A stretch of DNA of 64,000 nucleotides from Yponomeuta sedellus (lineage: Eukaryota > Arthropoda > Insecta > Lepidoptera > Yponomeutidae): NCBI GenBank assembly GCA_934045075.1, contig OW203738.1:744001-808000 (forward strand). The letters run 5' to 3'. The notes under the pieces are model-generated. The model did no database searches, had not been told where the DNA came from, and saw only the letters and a program-made list of their open reading frames with translations. Position 1 is the first letter of the stretch, and each line of letters begins with the position of its first letter. A program made the translations under genes and the position numbers. Below are positions 40,255-51,091 of the stretch, piece by piece.

Positions 40255-42282
40255 CACGAATACGATTTGATAAGTTTAGTAGTACTTCTTAGGTACCAAG
40301 ACGTACCACTTATCTTGTTAATTAAATGAGTTCTGTATTTCAGATTATCTGGAAGAGATCGCGCTTAGGACGCAATAGGACTGCCGATCGTATTTTTGTA
40401 AGACTTAAATATTAAGAAAGTTCCTGTAATACGGCAGATATTTTATCGTAATACTATGGCAGATTTCATAAATAAGTTATATGACTGCGACAAGCGTGGA
40501 CAACATTTCAGATTTGTCAGACCAGCAGTCTTGTAATAAATGGTTTTTTTTCTTCTATTCGTATACAAAAAAGAACTGCTGTTAGTCATTACCTTCAAAC
40601 CTTCTAGCTGTGTAACTATCCAACTCATTGCATTAACGAAGCCCACCACTGGGTTGCTTGCCTGTAATGCCAGTTGTCAACCAAACCAAAACTAAACTTA
40701 CTACACAATTTCTTGTTATTTTTATGTCTCCGTAAGCTTTGAATGTTACACCCAAAACATTGACTCTCACATTATTTTAATAAAACCTCTAGCAAGCTAA
40801 ACATCCAACTTTACTGCTTTGAGCGCTTAAAACAGCTTGTTTACTCCGTCTTACGAAGACGACTCCGTCTTCTTATGATATTTTTAATCCACTTCCTTTT
40901 CCTTAACTCCTAAAAGCGCAGTATCTTTTGGGAAACATTGCAGATGCCGAGCGCGAGAGTACACTGCCATAAAGTCTTAATAGAAGCGTTACGATTAGAG
41001 GTAGCGATTTATTGCGCATTAAAGCCAGATGCACATGCAACTTTAGATTGAGTAGTTTTTGTACTTACAGAAGAACGAAGTGTCTGAAAAATAGATGCAT
41101 AGATAGAGATAGAGAACATTGCATGGTGAATAATGCATATTTAAAAAATGATAATCTAAAAAATATATAAAAATATCAAAAATATATAATCAACTACCGG
41201 AAAACATAAAAGATGAAACAAAAGACCACTTATTTACAAAAAAAACTCAAAATTATGTTAATTAAAAACTGTTATTAAGATTTGAATGAATACTTTCTGA
41301 ACCCTCAATCTCGTTAAGGAATTATTTTGTATGTTTGTTATTTATTCTTTTGCATGTAATCAATAATAATAAAAAAAAATTAAAAAAAATATTTGTCTAG
41401 GATCTGTCATACATAATAAGACTAACTGTATTGCAGTGCCCTCACAGGGTATCATGTACTTACCTACAAATACCAACACCATCTGTACTATAACTATGTA
41501 TGTGATTTAGCAATAAATAATATGAATATGATTACTGAGTTAAAGCCTAGTTTAAGCGAGCATTGTTTAAATTCCTTATATGAATATGTGGTTGATTTTT
41601 TTGATTCACGTAAATATAATATTGTTTAAAAACCTTAAAGCTATTTAAAAAAAACCTACGTTTTCTGCAGATTTATGAAGCCATTTAAATAAAACAACTC
41701 GCCAAGAAACTAAGGCACAGCCGGTAAGATTATTTAGGTCAAATGGCTGGCCAGATAGACCGAAGAACATTTAGCCTATGAATTACACAGGTCCTAGAGT
41801 GGAGTACATTGTGACGGTGCAACCCTCTTCACGCCATTTTTATTTCTTTTTCTATCTATCATTTTCAAATATTTAAATTACGTCACACATTCTTCGATTT
41901 CCCTCATTTTTCATCACTACTACTATACCCTTCGAATAGACCTGACTATTTTATCTGCTTATCCGTTTTTATCCAGTTTTTATGTTTTAATATTACTCCA
42001 TAATTATCTACAAATAAAACAACACCTGAAGTAGTTCCAGAGTTTATTATTATTTGTAAAGATATCCAACGTTCCAGCATGAACTGATAAATATATCGCC
42101 GACACCCTCCAGTTCTCTGGATCGATTATCGGAGGCAGATTAAATTGATGCAGCTGGATAAAAATGGCCAACAACAGAAACGTCCGTGGCGTGCCTTGGA
42201 AGAGGCCTTTGTCCAGTAATGAACGAAACCGAAATGATTGATTTATTGATGACTCGTGCAAATCGTCACTTTGTCCCTGTCG
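40255..42282. other. Long AT-rich spacer
   Basis: About 2 kb with few features. A LINE-tail-like TCTGGAAGAGATCGC lies near 40350, and 41140-41400 is very AT-rich. Short frames (40443-40649, 42004-42261, both minus) show no domain. Confidence 0.4.
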
Positions 42283-42664
42283 ATATCAATCGACATCAAC
42301 CCTTGATATATCCCCACTGCTGGGGCACGGATCTCTTCCTGCATCGCAGGAAAGTTAGACCATTGACCGGGGGCCAAGTCCGGGTTGGTGGAAGATGGTC
42401 AGAATGCGCCTGTCTTTACCGTCGGACGTTATCAAGTCGCCCATAAGGCCTCTGACATGGCTTAACGACTGCCATTACCTACATGACAGTCGACATCAAC
42501 TGCTTAGCGTGTCTTGCGAAGCACGGAAGCGCTCGCAAAAAATACCACTAGCGGTATTCACGGGATGGTCGCCCATCCAGCAACTGACCGCGCCTATTAA
42601 GCGCCTGACCCAAGAATTTGATTCCAATTACTCGGTTGCACTAGGCCACGAGCGCTTCAGATTA
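42283..42664 (-). repeat. SINE-5S copy, full length
   Basis: Head (minus sense): GAGTAATTGGAATCAAATTC, a shortened GGTCAGGCGCTTAATAGGCG variant, then CAGTTGCTGGATGGGCGACC. The body and tail are complete, ending CCTTGATATATCCCCACTGC in plus sense with a TCGATATC-type tail. The GTTAAGCAACAAC motif is altered by a local rearrangement. Confidence 0.8.
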
Positions 42665-43021
42665 TTTTTATTATTTCAGAATTGAATTATTGTACGTCAA
42701 GCGATATGCTTCGCTACTTATGATCTCTTCGCTTATCATGGCGCAGTGTGCGTGGCCGTTCACAAGCGCGAATGAGTCGCTACTCGCCGCGCTAAGTGCA
42801 TAGCCCTGTCATTACCTCCTCCTGCTGAATTTAAAAGGCAGCAGCCATGTACCTCTCTTACTGAGAGACTACCTTAAAGTCTCTTTTACTTTCTGCTGAA
42901 ATTAAAAAGTAGGTTTGCGTGTTTGCGAGGCTTATTGGATTGAGAGGCGATTTCTTGAGTGTTTATTTTATTTGCTTATATCTTTGAAGTTTTAGCAGCA
43001 ATATACTTGCTACAGTTAAAG
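42665..43021. other. Spacer
   Basis: No recognised repeat; a GC-richer part lies at 42720-42800. Confidence 0.4.
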
Positions 43022-43125
43022 GAATATAAACAGAACATAAACTAGTCGTTGCATGCACGCACGCCGGTTTCGGGTACTTTTTATCTTGTCCTTTGCTAAT
43101 AGGTCCCCTATTTGGTCATATTATT
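43022..43125 (-). repeat. LINE coding end (family E) fragment
   Basis: Plus strand: GTCGTTGCATGCACGCACGC, CGGTTTCGGGTACTTTTTAT, CCCTATTTGGTCATA, the reverse of the family E C-terminal coding part. It lacks the 3' UTR. Confidence 0.6.
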
Positions 43126-44510
43126 CACTTAAAAAATCTAAAAACCAATGTCGCAGGGAATACGCGGCCGAGTGTTCCCTTCAAGTGTGAGTAAAGTTGC
43201 CACTGGCCGTTCTGTAAATCATCTAATTACGTAGATGCAAAGCTCACAATTTTGACAGAATTACATAGTTTGTATGTAATTTGGTGCTTGGTTATACACT
43301 AATTACTATACTCTGATCCTATGCTTATATTAGACGGACACGTTTACAATAGCATTCAATAAGTCTATTGTAAAATCAAATGAGCTTAGCGAATGGGGCT
43401 ATTAGTACAGATTTTCTCAAGCGCAATGTGTCGTCGTGAATGTTTTTTTAGGGGCAATGGGCTTAAAATAGTGTTATAAAATATTCCTATATACATGAGA
43501 TTAAATAGTAAGACTGATGGTTCTTGAGTCCGTACTTACTTGTTTAAAACTTATATAAAAACCATGACATTTTACAAAACAATTACAAGAGCCCTGTAAG
43601 AATAGCACTTTAATGAAGTGGTCATTCTGAGACTGTTTTGCTGGTTGGGTGTGGTTGTCCGTTCACGAATGTAGGCCGATACTGGAACTATTTAATGAAC
43701 AAGATGACAAATGTAACAATTGACAAACCGAGACCATTCTACTAGGGTAAAGGCCTGTGAGTGTATTTGTGTATGTGTTAACTACCCTCGCATTCCCCCT
43801 AGAAAGGGTAAACAGAGCTGCCCCATAAGTACCTACAATTAACGTCAAGTGCAAATCAGATCTTATGTTCGAAATTCAAAAATAGTACTCCAAGGGTGTT
43901 TTAGGGATTATGCGGATTCGGAAGGGTTAAATAGAATAAATCATACCAAAACCGGATAAAGAGCCGTAATTCACGATTTTTAACCCTCCGTCCGCATGGA
44001 CGTGTTCCCATGTCGACGGGTTGGTAGGAATAGGTGCATTGCTTTTTTGTTCGTACCGTCAAAGACTAGATAGGTCACAAGTAAAACTAAGATCACCGAA
44101 AACAAAGTAATAAAGACGCTAAAAATTTTAAAGGTACTTTAAATATAATTCCAATAATTCAAACAACTTTGACACAACATTTTATTGAGATATAATTTAA
44201 AGTATTTCTTAACGAGGTATTTTTTTGTTATATATGTCAGGTTGACACTTGACCCCAGTCACATCTGATGGTAAGCGAAGACGGGCCATACGATGTTACG
44301 TCTTTCTTTAATTAACTTATTATGACAACTGCAAAGTGACCTTAACGTGGGGAATTAAGATAATATTGTTCAACTAATAAATACCTATTCGCAATTAGGT
44401 CCGTTTAATACACAACTATAATTTAATACCACTTGTACCAAAATTACCTTTTTGACGCACATAAATATGAGCAGTCTATTGATAATAAACATTAATATTA
44501 TAATTAGGTA
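43126..44510. other. Spacer
   Basis: No recognised gene. The minus frame at 44385-44606 is an AT-rich, I/L/Y-rich low-complexity translation and is not credible as a gene. Confidence 0.4.
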
Positions 44511-44611
44511 ATATAATAACATTATTATTAATAATACTTTTATTGCACATAAGTATAGTTTACAATGGCAATGCGGCGGATTTAATGTGCATAAAAAATA
44601 AATCACTTCGT

Positions 44612-44703
44612 TATCAACCCTTGTATGTCCCTACAATGCTCGGCTACTGTAGCACGGGTCTCTTCCTGTATCGCTGGAAGGTTAGGCCATACTCCACCAC
44701 AAA
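44612..44703 (-). repeat. SINE-5S tail fragment
   Basis: Plus strand: TATCAACCCTTGTATGTCCC, then an inserted GCTCGGCTACTGTA, GCACGGGTCTCTTCCTGTAT and GGCCATACTCCACCAC. Confidence 0.65.
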
Positions 44704-45190
44704 TCGCTGAGCTATCACTAAATATAAAAAAATTGGATAGCTATTTATTTAAAATAGATGTAAACATAAAAAAGGAAACACCCTTTAAAATTACATTATT
44801 TATCTTTTCAACTCACCAACCTGTGCACACAAGAGTCATTCTTTCCGCGCGGTCTCACAGACACACTGCATAATCTCTGGCCGATCACCCTTCCTGCGCT
44901 AATTTATGCGCCCTGGCCGGCCCCTTGCGCCGGGCGTAATGGTACGGGCTCGTAAATATCGCCGCACCGACTGCACGGTGCAAATTGAAAGCGTGGGGTC
45001 TTTTGTGCCTATTGTCTGCGCTGGACGGTTAGCTTTGGCTGAGGTGTTTGGAATCCTCATTGAAGCCGGATTTGAATGGACGAAACGACGTTTTTCCCGA
45101 AATTAAAACGCTGTGTGCCAGTGTTTAAATTAATTAAAAATACTTCCTTTTGAGCGATAGTACCTATTTATATGATAGTATTTATATCTA
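44704..45190. other. Spacer with GC-richer block
   Basis: About 44880-45110 is GC-rich for the region (CCCTGGCCGGCCCCTTGCGC) and contains a short plus frame without known domains. Its nature is unknown. Confidence 0.4.
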
Positions 45191-45243
45191 AGGTCTGACT
45201 CCAGATCAGAAGTTTGCGTGTTCAAATCACGTCGGGGTCACCA
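45191..45243 (+). repeat. tRNA-Trp(CCA)-like 3' half with encoded CCA
   Basis: GTCTGACTCCAGATCAGAAG, TTTGCGTGTTCAAATCACG and TCGGGGTCA match the anticodon arm (stem TCTGA/TCAGA, loop CTCCAGA, anticodon CCA), T arm and acceptor end of eukaryotic tRNA-Trp. It is directly followed by CCA (45241-45243). The D arm and 5' acceptor are absent, so it is not a functional gene. Encoded CCA points to reverse transcription of a mature tRNA or a tRNA-Trp-headed SINE. Confidence 0.75.
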
Positions 45244-45280
45244 ATATAAGGTTTGGTCACTGCGGAGTAGTTCCTGTGCC
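45244..45280 (+). repeat. Left arm of an inverted repeat flanking SINE-A
   Basis: ATATAAGGTTTGGTCACTGC, then GGAGTAGTTCCTG, follows the tRNA-Trp half. Its inverse (CAGGGACTACTCCGCAGTGA, then TCAAACCTTAC) lies at 45566-45600. Confidence 0.7.
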
Positions 45281-45321
45281 GCGATTGTAATAACACGTTT
45301 GTCACATTTAATATTACATAA

Positions 45322-45538
45322 TTGCAGTTTAAAAAAACATATTTAGAGGCTAAAAATTTCACCCATGCCGGGATTCGAACCCTCAACCTCTGGCTATCCG
45401 TGCCAGCGCTCTACCAATTGAGCCAATGGGCGACTCACCGGCATCAGTGAAATTTCGAACCTCTTTACACTATTCTCTGTATTACGTACAGGCAGCGACA
45501 TCTGGCTTAAGCAAATTGCATCACTTACAGTTGCAGTT
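45322..45538 (-). repeat. SINE-A copy with 8-bp TSD
   Basis: Minus-sense copy (45330-45530) from the short end to the 5' block (GATGCAATTTGCTTAAGCC), with a full tRNA-like core. TTGCAGTT flanks both sides (45322-45329 and 45531-45538). Confidence 0.8.
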
Positions 45539-45565
45539 GTCGTGAAACCTTCTTTCATTGCTTGC

Positions 45566-45600
45566 CAGGGACTACTCCGCAGTGATCAAACCTTACATAT
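45566..45600 (-). repeat. Right arm of inverted repeat flanking SINE-A
   Basis: The inverse of 45244-45280. The pair encloses the SINE-A insertion. Confidence 0.7.
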
Positions 45601-45879
45601 ATATCATAGGTATGGTATTATTCTACTTCATATAGTAAATTTATTTTTTTAATTAAATTACTTACATATTTCTTTTCTTAAATTTCTCGGTTTGGCACTA
45701 CCCCTACCTTTTCCCGTCACCCATTGGTTTGCTAGAATAAAATACTAATTTTTATTAAGCCTGCCTATTGTACAATACCTTACTTGGTGCAATAAATAAT
45801 TTTAAGATTAATAATAATAGAACGCTAGCATAATATCCGACATTTCCTGGGTTAGACGCATGCATTAGCGATCAAGGAA

Positions 45880-46022
45880 AATATTATAAGAACCCCTAGT
45901 GACTAAGGCTTTCACTTAATTCAGAGGATATTGTTAACCCGTGTTGGGCACACGATGTGATCAAGCCCAAACTATCTCTAAGAGAGGGTCTGTGTCTTGC
46001 AGTGGGATGTTTAGAAGCTGTT
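45880..46022 (+). repeat. SINE-C copy, diverged
   Basis: ATCAAGGAAAATATTATAAG, GTTGGGCACACGATGTGATC, CTCTAAGAGAGGGTCTGTGT and CTTGCAGTGGGATGTTTAG follow the SINE-C order with many substitutions. Confidence 0.55.
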
Positions 46023-46454
46023 TAGTCCAGTATAACACAATAGTGGTAGTTAGCCAGTGTCGGCTAGGTCTACCTCACGATGGGCTGATTGAGAGAGCGG
46101 AATGGGAGGTGATGTGAAGGGACTTACTTGGTGATGGTGGATGATGGATCGCTTTGAGCTGTTGGGCAGATGATGAGCGGTGATGGATGAGCTGATGCGT
46201 CCAGCGCACGGGGAACACTCCTGCACTGTTCACTTATAGTCTAATATTGTTCTTGAGCTGATAAAGTTTATTGGTCACCTAATGTCTATCACTTCACGAG
46301 AATTCGAGCAATTATCACGCGCGTATGTCACAGTGCGAATGTGTATGCAGATGGATGGATAATTCGGCACCGGAACGAATGAGTGGTGAATGAATGACCA
46401 CAGATTCATGATTACGTCGCGCGATCGATTCTCGCGCGAACACATAGTTAATAC
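46023..46454. other. Unidentified GC-neutral block
   Basis: Sequence rich in GATGGATGA-type motifs and CGCGCGA near 46415-46440. It might be an old LTR or a conserved non-coding block. No terminal repeats or frames could be shown. Confidence 0.35.
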
Positions 46455-46548
46455 TGGTAATTAAAACTGTTTTTATACGGATTTATGCTCGTTTATTACA
46501 TTTTTTACAATTTTCCAACGTTTCGGCACTTTTTCAGGTGTAATACTC
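46455..46548 (-). repeat. Palindromic element G, single-arm copy (reverse)
   Basis: AATTAAAACTGTTTTTATAC, GGATTTATGCTCGTTTATTA and TTCCAACGTTTCGGCACTTT run in one orientation only and stop after TTCAGGTG. Confidence 0.65.
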
Positions 46549-47151
46549 GTAAGACATGATCTCATAGCAGGTATTATGAAAATGTCATCACCATATTGTC
46601 TTAAAACTTTACAATTAAAAATTGTTTAAAAAAACCGATCAACTGCGAGTTGCAGTCACGCACCGAGGGTTCCGTACTCACGCTTATACAAATACAATAC
46701 AATACATACATATTTTATTTTCTCCAGTACACAATGCACTTAAAAGATAGTGACCTCTTAGCATTAATAAGTTACATTATGTAGTAGGAGACAGGAGTCC
46801 AAAATTGTTTTTTTTTTGGCGAGTTTAACAGTCTGTTATTATTTGTTGATAAAAAATATAATTGTAGTTTTCGGTTATCCTAGTTTAGGAGTCAGGACGC
46901 TACGAAGTATTATAAGAAAGCTGTGTACACATATTGAAATTTACATTCTATGTTTTTGTCAATAAATTACTTACTTACTTAGTTTCTGTGTAAAATAAGG
47001 AATATTCTATCTATCTAGATAACTACTCCCATAGCCACGCCAAGTTTGATGCCTGTATCTATTACCAATTTTACAATAGAACATAGACAATAATCGGAAA
47101 AAAAAGTACAGCCACCCTTAAATAATTATTTAATTTATTATTTTACTGTCG
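46549..47151. other. AT-rich spacer
   Basis: No recognised feature beyond short tetranucleotide (TACT)n near 46970. Confidence 0.4.
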
Positions 47152-47445
47152 GGGAACGGGTCTCTTCCTGCATCGGAGGAAGATGAGGCCATACTCCATC
47201 ACGGGGTCCAAGCGGGGTTGGTGCAGGATTGTAAGACAGTGGCGGGCCTTACTGTCAGAAGTTATCAAGCTGCCCATAAGGCCTCTGACATGGCTAAACG
47301 ACTGCCATTACATGACGGCACCAACACGAAGCACGAAAGCGCTTGGAAAAATGTCACTAGAGGTAATCCTGAATGGCCATCTATCCAGTACCTGACCGCC
47401 CCTGTTGTTGCTTAAATCAAGTGATTGATATCAATCACTCTGTTC
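47152..47445 (-). repeat. SINE-5S copy
   Basis: Most of the element in reverse; the CAACGGCTTAACGTGCCTTG segment is deleted, and the terminal CCCCACTGCTGGGG is reduced to ACTGTCGGGG. Head: GAGTGATTGATATCAATCAC, TTTAAGCAACAACAGGGGCG in minus sense. Confidence 0.75.
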
Positions 47446-47744
47446 ACTACGCAAATAGACGCAAATATTTAACCCTCACTAGGCCCTTACTTAATTAACC
47501 CTTACTTACTAGGCTTAGTTGTTTCGTGTCGATGAGGTTATGACACGTGACGTTGTTTGTTTATTTATTCGACAGAGATTGGAGAACCCTCGATTACTTT
47601 GGACTCTTTTAGTCCCACCCTTCTAACCAAAAGCAAACTGCATAAGAGGGTCCACCGAAAAGCGACTTTCACAAACGACGTCCAGGATTTCAATAACCAC
47701 CAACGAAGCAGTCAAGTCAAATAAATAAACTAAGATAAAATTAT

Positions 47745-47865
47745 GTATTATTATTAAAATTCTTTATTGCATAAACATTTTGCACATAGGCGGGCTTAAT
47801 GCTTCTTAGCATTATCTACCATCTAACCTAAGTTTTGGAGACAACATAAGCAGGTAGTGCAATAT
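47745..47865 (-). repeat. LINE 3' end (family L), reverse
   Basis: Plus strand: AAAATTCTTTATTGCATAAA, CATAGGCGGGCTTAATGCTT, AGCATTATCTACCATCTAAC and CTAAGTTTTGGAGACAA are the inverse of 27045-27168. Confidence 0.65.
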
Positions 47866-47989
47866 TAATTAAACAATATGACATTTACTAATTATATCTA
47901 TTTTATATATTATCTTTAAAATAATAGGGAAATATTGATAAATATGAAATACAATAAATACATAAACATCATCTACATATTTGACGAAA

Positions 47990-48415
47990 ATAAACTGTTT
48001 AGAGATATGAAATTCGCTTTTCTTCGTCGGATCCTCATTGCTGAAGGACGTGACTATGGGGCAGCTTCCGCCACCAGCGGTCTCCATTCGTCCCGATTAT
48101 GCGCCAGATGTATGGCTGCTTGTAGGGTCCGTCCCGAAGCTTTTGTTATGGTGTCGTCCACGCGTTGGTGCTCGTCCACTGCTTCGATTACCGTTCGAAC
48201 GACCGGTGATAAAAACATATTCCAGGTAGGTTATCTGGCCCGCGACGCACGGTATGTCCGAAGAACTTCAGGATGCGTTGAGTACAGATTGTGAAGAGCC
48301 TCGTCTTTATCTGAAGTTCTTCTAGAAGAGATACGTTTGTGTGGCGTTCGGTCCACATTTCAAACGCATCTATTCTTTGAACAATTAAATATTGAGAAGA
48401 TAAGATAAAAAGCGC
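47990..48415 (-). pseudogene. LINE reverse transcriptase C-terminal remnant
   Basis: The minus strand encodes RIDAFEMWTERHTNVSLLEE, LQIKTRLFTICTQRILKFFG and a GHTVRRGPDNL block, then (after a frame change near 48190) VIEAVDE and NRDEWRPLVAEAAP before a stop. This is the classic C-terminal stretch of insect LINE reverse transcriptases. The frame break makes it non-functional. Confidence 0.75.
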
Positions 48416-48422
48416 TCTTAGC

Positions 48423-48774
48423 CTAGCCGAACCGAGTGATTGGAATCTATCACTTGAGTTAAGGAACAACAGGCGTGGTCAGGTGCAGGATGGGTGACCG
48501 TCCTGTGACTACCGCTAGTGGCATTTTTTCCGAGCGCTTTAGTGCATCGCAAGGCACGTTAAGCCGTTGGTGCTGGCTGTCATGTAATGGCAGTTAATAA
48601 GTTATGTCAGAGGCCTTATGGGCGGCTCGATAACTTCTGACAGTAAGGCTCGCCACTGTCTTACAATCCTCCACCAACTCGGACTTGGCCCCCGTGGTGG
48701 ACTATGGCCTTACCTTCCTGCGATGTAGGAAGAGACCCGTGCCCCAGCAGTGAGGAGATTCAAGGGTTGATATT
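48423..48774 (+). repeat. SINE-5S copy, full length
   Basis: Head CCGAGTGATTGGAATCTATC, CAACAGGCGTGGTCAGGTGC, AGGATGGGTGACCGTCCTGT; body and tail complete to CAGCAGTGAGGAGATTCAAG and GGTTGATATTGA. It lies directly downstream of a reversed LINE remnant. Confidence 0.85.
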
Positions 48775-49115
48775 GAGGAGATAAGAGTCCGCATTAGTTT
48801 TATCTTTGTGTTGCGGTTAATGCTTCTGTTTTTCCATATTTTTATGGAAAACATGTTTTTCAAGCCTTTTCACTGCAGACTTAAAATAAATAAACTAAGA
48901 TATAATAAACTGTTAAGAGATATGAAATTCGCATTTCTATCCTGAACTAAGCTGTCAGTGTGCTATACGCATAGTCCATTAGATGCCGGGATTTCCCACA
49001 AAGGCCGAAACAGAGTACCCAAAATCAGATCACTGAGCGAGCTGGTTTCCAAAGTAAAGGCTACCGGCCAATTTTGACGTAAAAGCTGTATCTGCACTTT
49101 GCAATAAGTAACTTA
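48775..49115. other. Spacer
   Basis: A 35-bp stretch near 48908-48945 (GAGATATGAAATTCGCATTT) repeats the 3' UTR of the LINE remnant at 47994-48035. Otherwise nothing was recognised. Confidence 0.4.
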
Positions 49116-49260
49116 GGGCCAATTTCTGAATTGAGAATTTTGCTAGGTACTAAATACTAAGTTAACTGTAGTGCTGTCTCTTCGAATTTCTTAGAAAAGA
49201 GCGTGACAGAGCGTGACTTAAGAATTTGCTCAGTAAAATTCTCAATTCAGAAATTGGCCC
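49116..49260. mobile_element. MITE family I, copy 3 (best preserved)
   Basis: A 145-bp element with near-perfect inverted ends of about 28 bp (GGGCCAATTTCTGAATTGAG). The interior has GTAGTGCTGTCTCTTCGAAT. The flanks are TTA on the left and TCA on the right, so a 3-bp TWA-like duplication is possible but imperfect. Confidence 0.8.
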
Positions 49261-49311
49261 TCAGCATTTGTAGTCGGGCCGTTGAGAGAATGCGATTCTG
49301 ACATCTCTCAT

Positions 49312-49512
49312 TTTTAATGCACTAACCCGTGCGACATCTGGCTGAAGTAGTTTGCATCACTTGCAGCCCCGAGTACCTACTTTGCAGTTATACAGAGAAT
49401 ATTGTAAAGAGGTTCGAAATTTCACTGATACCGGTGAGTCGCCCATTAGCTCAGTTGGAAAGAGTTGGAAAGAGTCAGTTGGAATTTTTGGCCTCTAAAT
49501 ATGTTTTTAAAA
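49312..49512. repeat. SINE-A rearranged copy
   Basis: Order on the plus strand: reversed tail scrap (TTTTTAATGCACTAACCCGT), reversed 5' block (CATCTGGCTGAAGTAGTTTG), then plus-sense TACAGAGAATATTGTAAAGA and a tRNA-like core truncated after the A box with a small duplication (AGTTGGAAAGAG), ending at the 3' motif. Confidence 0.7.
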
Positions 49513-49548
49513 TCAATCATTTTGATATAGCAAATGATGGGAAATAGA

Positions 49549-49765
49549 GAAGCGGTGGTAGCCAAGCAGTAGAATGCCAGCTTCTCAATTGGGAGGTCGT
49601 GGGGTCGAATTCCGCTTTGTATCAATAACAATTCTGATTCTGATTGTTTTGTAAGTTATGTACATTTATGAAATTATGTGACATCGTGAGAAAACTGTGA
49701 TGTGAACATCACACTTCAGACACTAAAGTACAATGGCCCAACAGTGAGGCTAAGTGCGGATATCT
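49549..49765 (+). repeat. SINE-C copy with tRNA-like head
   Basis: tRNA-like head 49550-49620 (GCGGTGGTAGCCAAGCAGT; GGGTCGAATTCC), then GACATCGTGAGAAAACTGTG and TACAATGGCCCAACAGTGAG. The distal GTGGGACGTAT tail is absent; the element instead ends with the TGAGGCTAAGTG block seen at 1-137. Confidence 0.7.
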
Positions 49766-49969
49766 CAACTAAGATAAGATGAAGAATATTCTTTATTGTA
49801 TACCGGAAAAATAGCAACAGAAACAGCAGCTACAAAAGATAAGATACAATTACTAACAAAATACGCCTATGTATAAAGAACATTAAGTTAGCTCTTTTTA
49901 CAGATGAGCGATAAAATATATAATTTGTCGCTCACTTTGTGTTTTTACAGTAAACAGTGTTTATCTTCT

Positions 49970-50147
49970 TCTATAATATAAAAATGAATCGCTGAATGTG
50001 TTGGTAAGCGCAAATCTCGAGAGCAGCTGAACCGAATTTGCTAATTCTTTTTTTTTAATATTCCTTGTAGTAGGTACGAAGATGGTTCTTACGGAAAGAA
50101 AAATAAAAAAAAATCGACTGTTAGGCGGTACAAAGTTTGCTGGGTCA
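49970..50147 (+). mobile_element. Non-autonomous Helitron-like element J, copy 2
   Basis: Starts TCTATAATATAAAAATGAAT and ends GCTGGGTCAGCTAA before T, satisfying the CTRR^T rule. Only the base before the start is T instead of A. Confidence 0.75.
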
Positions 50148-50309
50148 GCTAATTATATTATATAAATCTGACTTTTGCGTTTGACGCACACATAATGCAA
50201 GGCTGGCCACTGGACAGAGTGCCAACACACCCGATATTCTGCTCAATGACTGCGGTGCCCCTTGCTGCATAATGCATCGACAGATACGATGCAAATCGAC
50301 TAAGGACCT

Positions 50310-50465
50310 CTGATCTAAATAATGGAAGGATGATACGGTATTCCTTAGCAGAAGAAAGCCATTTACGAGGCAGGCCCTCCACCAGATGGTCTGACGACCT
50401 GGGTACGGTGGCGGGGAGTGGCTGGATGCGGAAATCTGTTCACCTTGATCTCTCTGGGGTTTTCT
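50310..50465 (+). pseudogene. LINE C-terminal remnant
   Basis: The plus strand encodes GRPSTRWSDDL followed by VAGSGWMRKSV, the arginine/tryptophan-rich C-terminal motif of insect LINE reverse transcriptases. It is short and isolated. The overlapping longer minus frames are shadows. Confidence 0.6.
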
Positions 50466-50689
50466 ATGTCTGCACGAAGAATAGCGAAGGGGTATAATTA
50501 CACAGACAATAATGGACATAATTAAAGGTAACTTCTTTCAGTAGGTACATATATTTCGGTTTTTAGCGTGATCTAAGCCGCAGACTAATTCACTCGCACG
50601 AATTTGTAGAGCCAGCATCGTTCGCTCTGACAGTCATTCATACTATTTACAATCATGAATTATTCAATATATATTTTTTTTATATCTAG

Positions 50690-50850
50690 CTTATAAATGG
50701 CCCACTGCAGGGCATAGGCCTTCTCCTAGAGGGAGAAAATGGGCTTAATTACTACGCGTACTCCACGGATTGGCAATTTCAAGCGTTGAGGTATTTGAAC
50801 ACCTCAGACACTCAGGTTTCCTCACGACGTTTTCCTTCACCTCATAAATA
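50690..50850 (-). repeat. SINE-C copy, reverse
   Basis: Plus strand: GGCCCACTGCAGGGCATAGG, CCTTCTCCTAGAGGGAG, CACGGATTGGCAATTTCAAG, CGTTGAGGTATTTGAACACC and TTTCCTCACGACGTTTTCC. Lacks the tRNA head. Confidence 0.75.
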
Positions 50851-51091
50851 GATAGAGTTTATTGAAAACTACTCCCACCGATGCGTCCGTTCAATTAACG
50901 CACTACGCAAGTGAAAAATGCAATCACTTAAGCCCGCAGCGTCATATGTCGAGTCAGTAGCGGGATTGCATCAGCCTGCCAGCGGGTCTGAAACTGGAAC
51001 GGTTCAGAAGGTTAACGCTGATAACGGCGTGCAGCCTGCACCAAATCACGGTCAATAGTAAGTATCAATCAATCATACAATCCTTACAGTT

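Noticed and set aside
44385..44606. Hydrophobic small membrane protein
   Set aside because: I/L/Y-rich translation of low-complexity AT DNA, overlapping a reversed LINE tail; no family resemblance.
46023..46454. Solo LTR
   Set aside because: No TG...CA termini with flanking duplication, TATA or polyadenylation signals could be paired.
50145..50519. 124-residue minus-strand frame
   Set aside because: The plus strand of the same DNA encodes a LINE C-terminal motif; the minus frame shows no domain.
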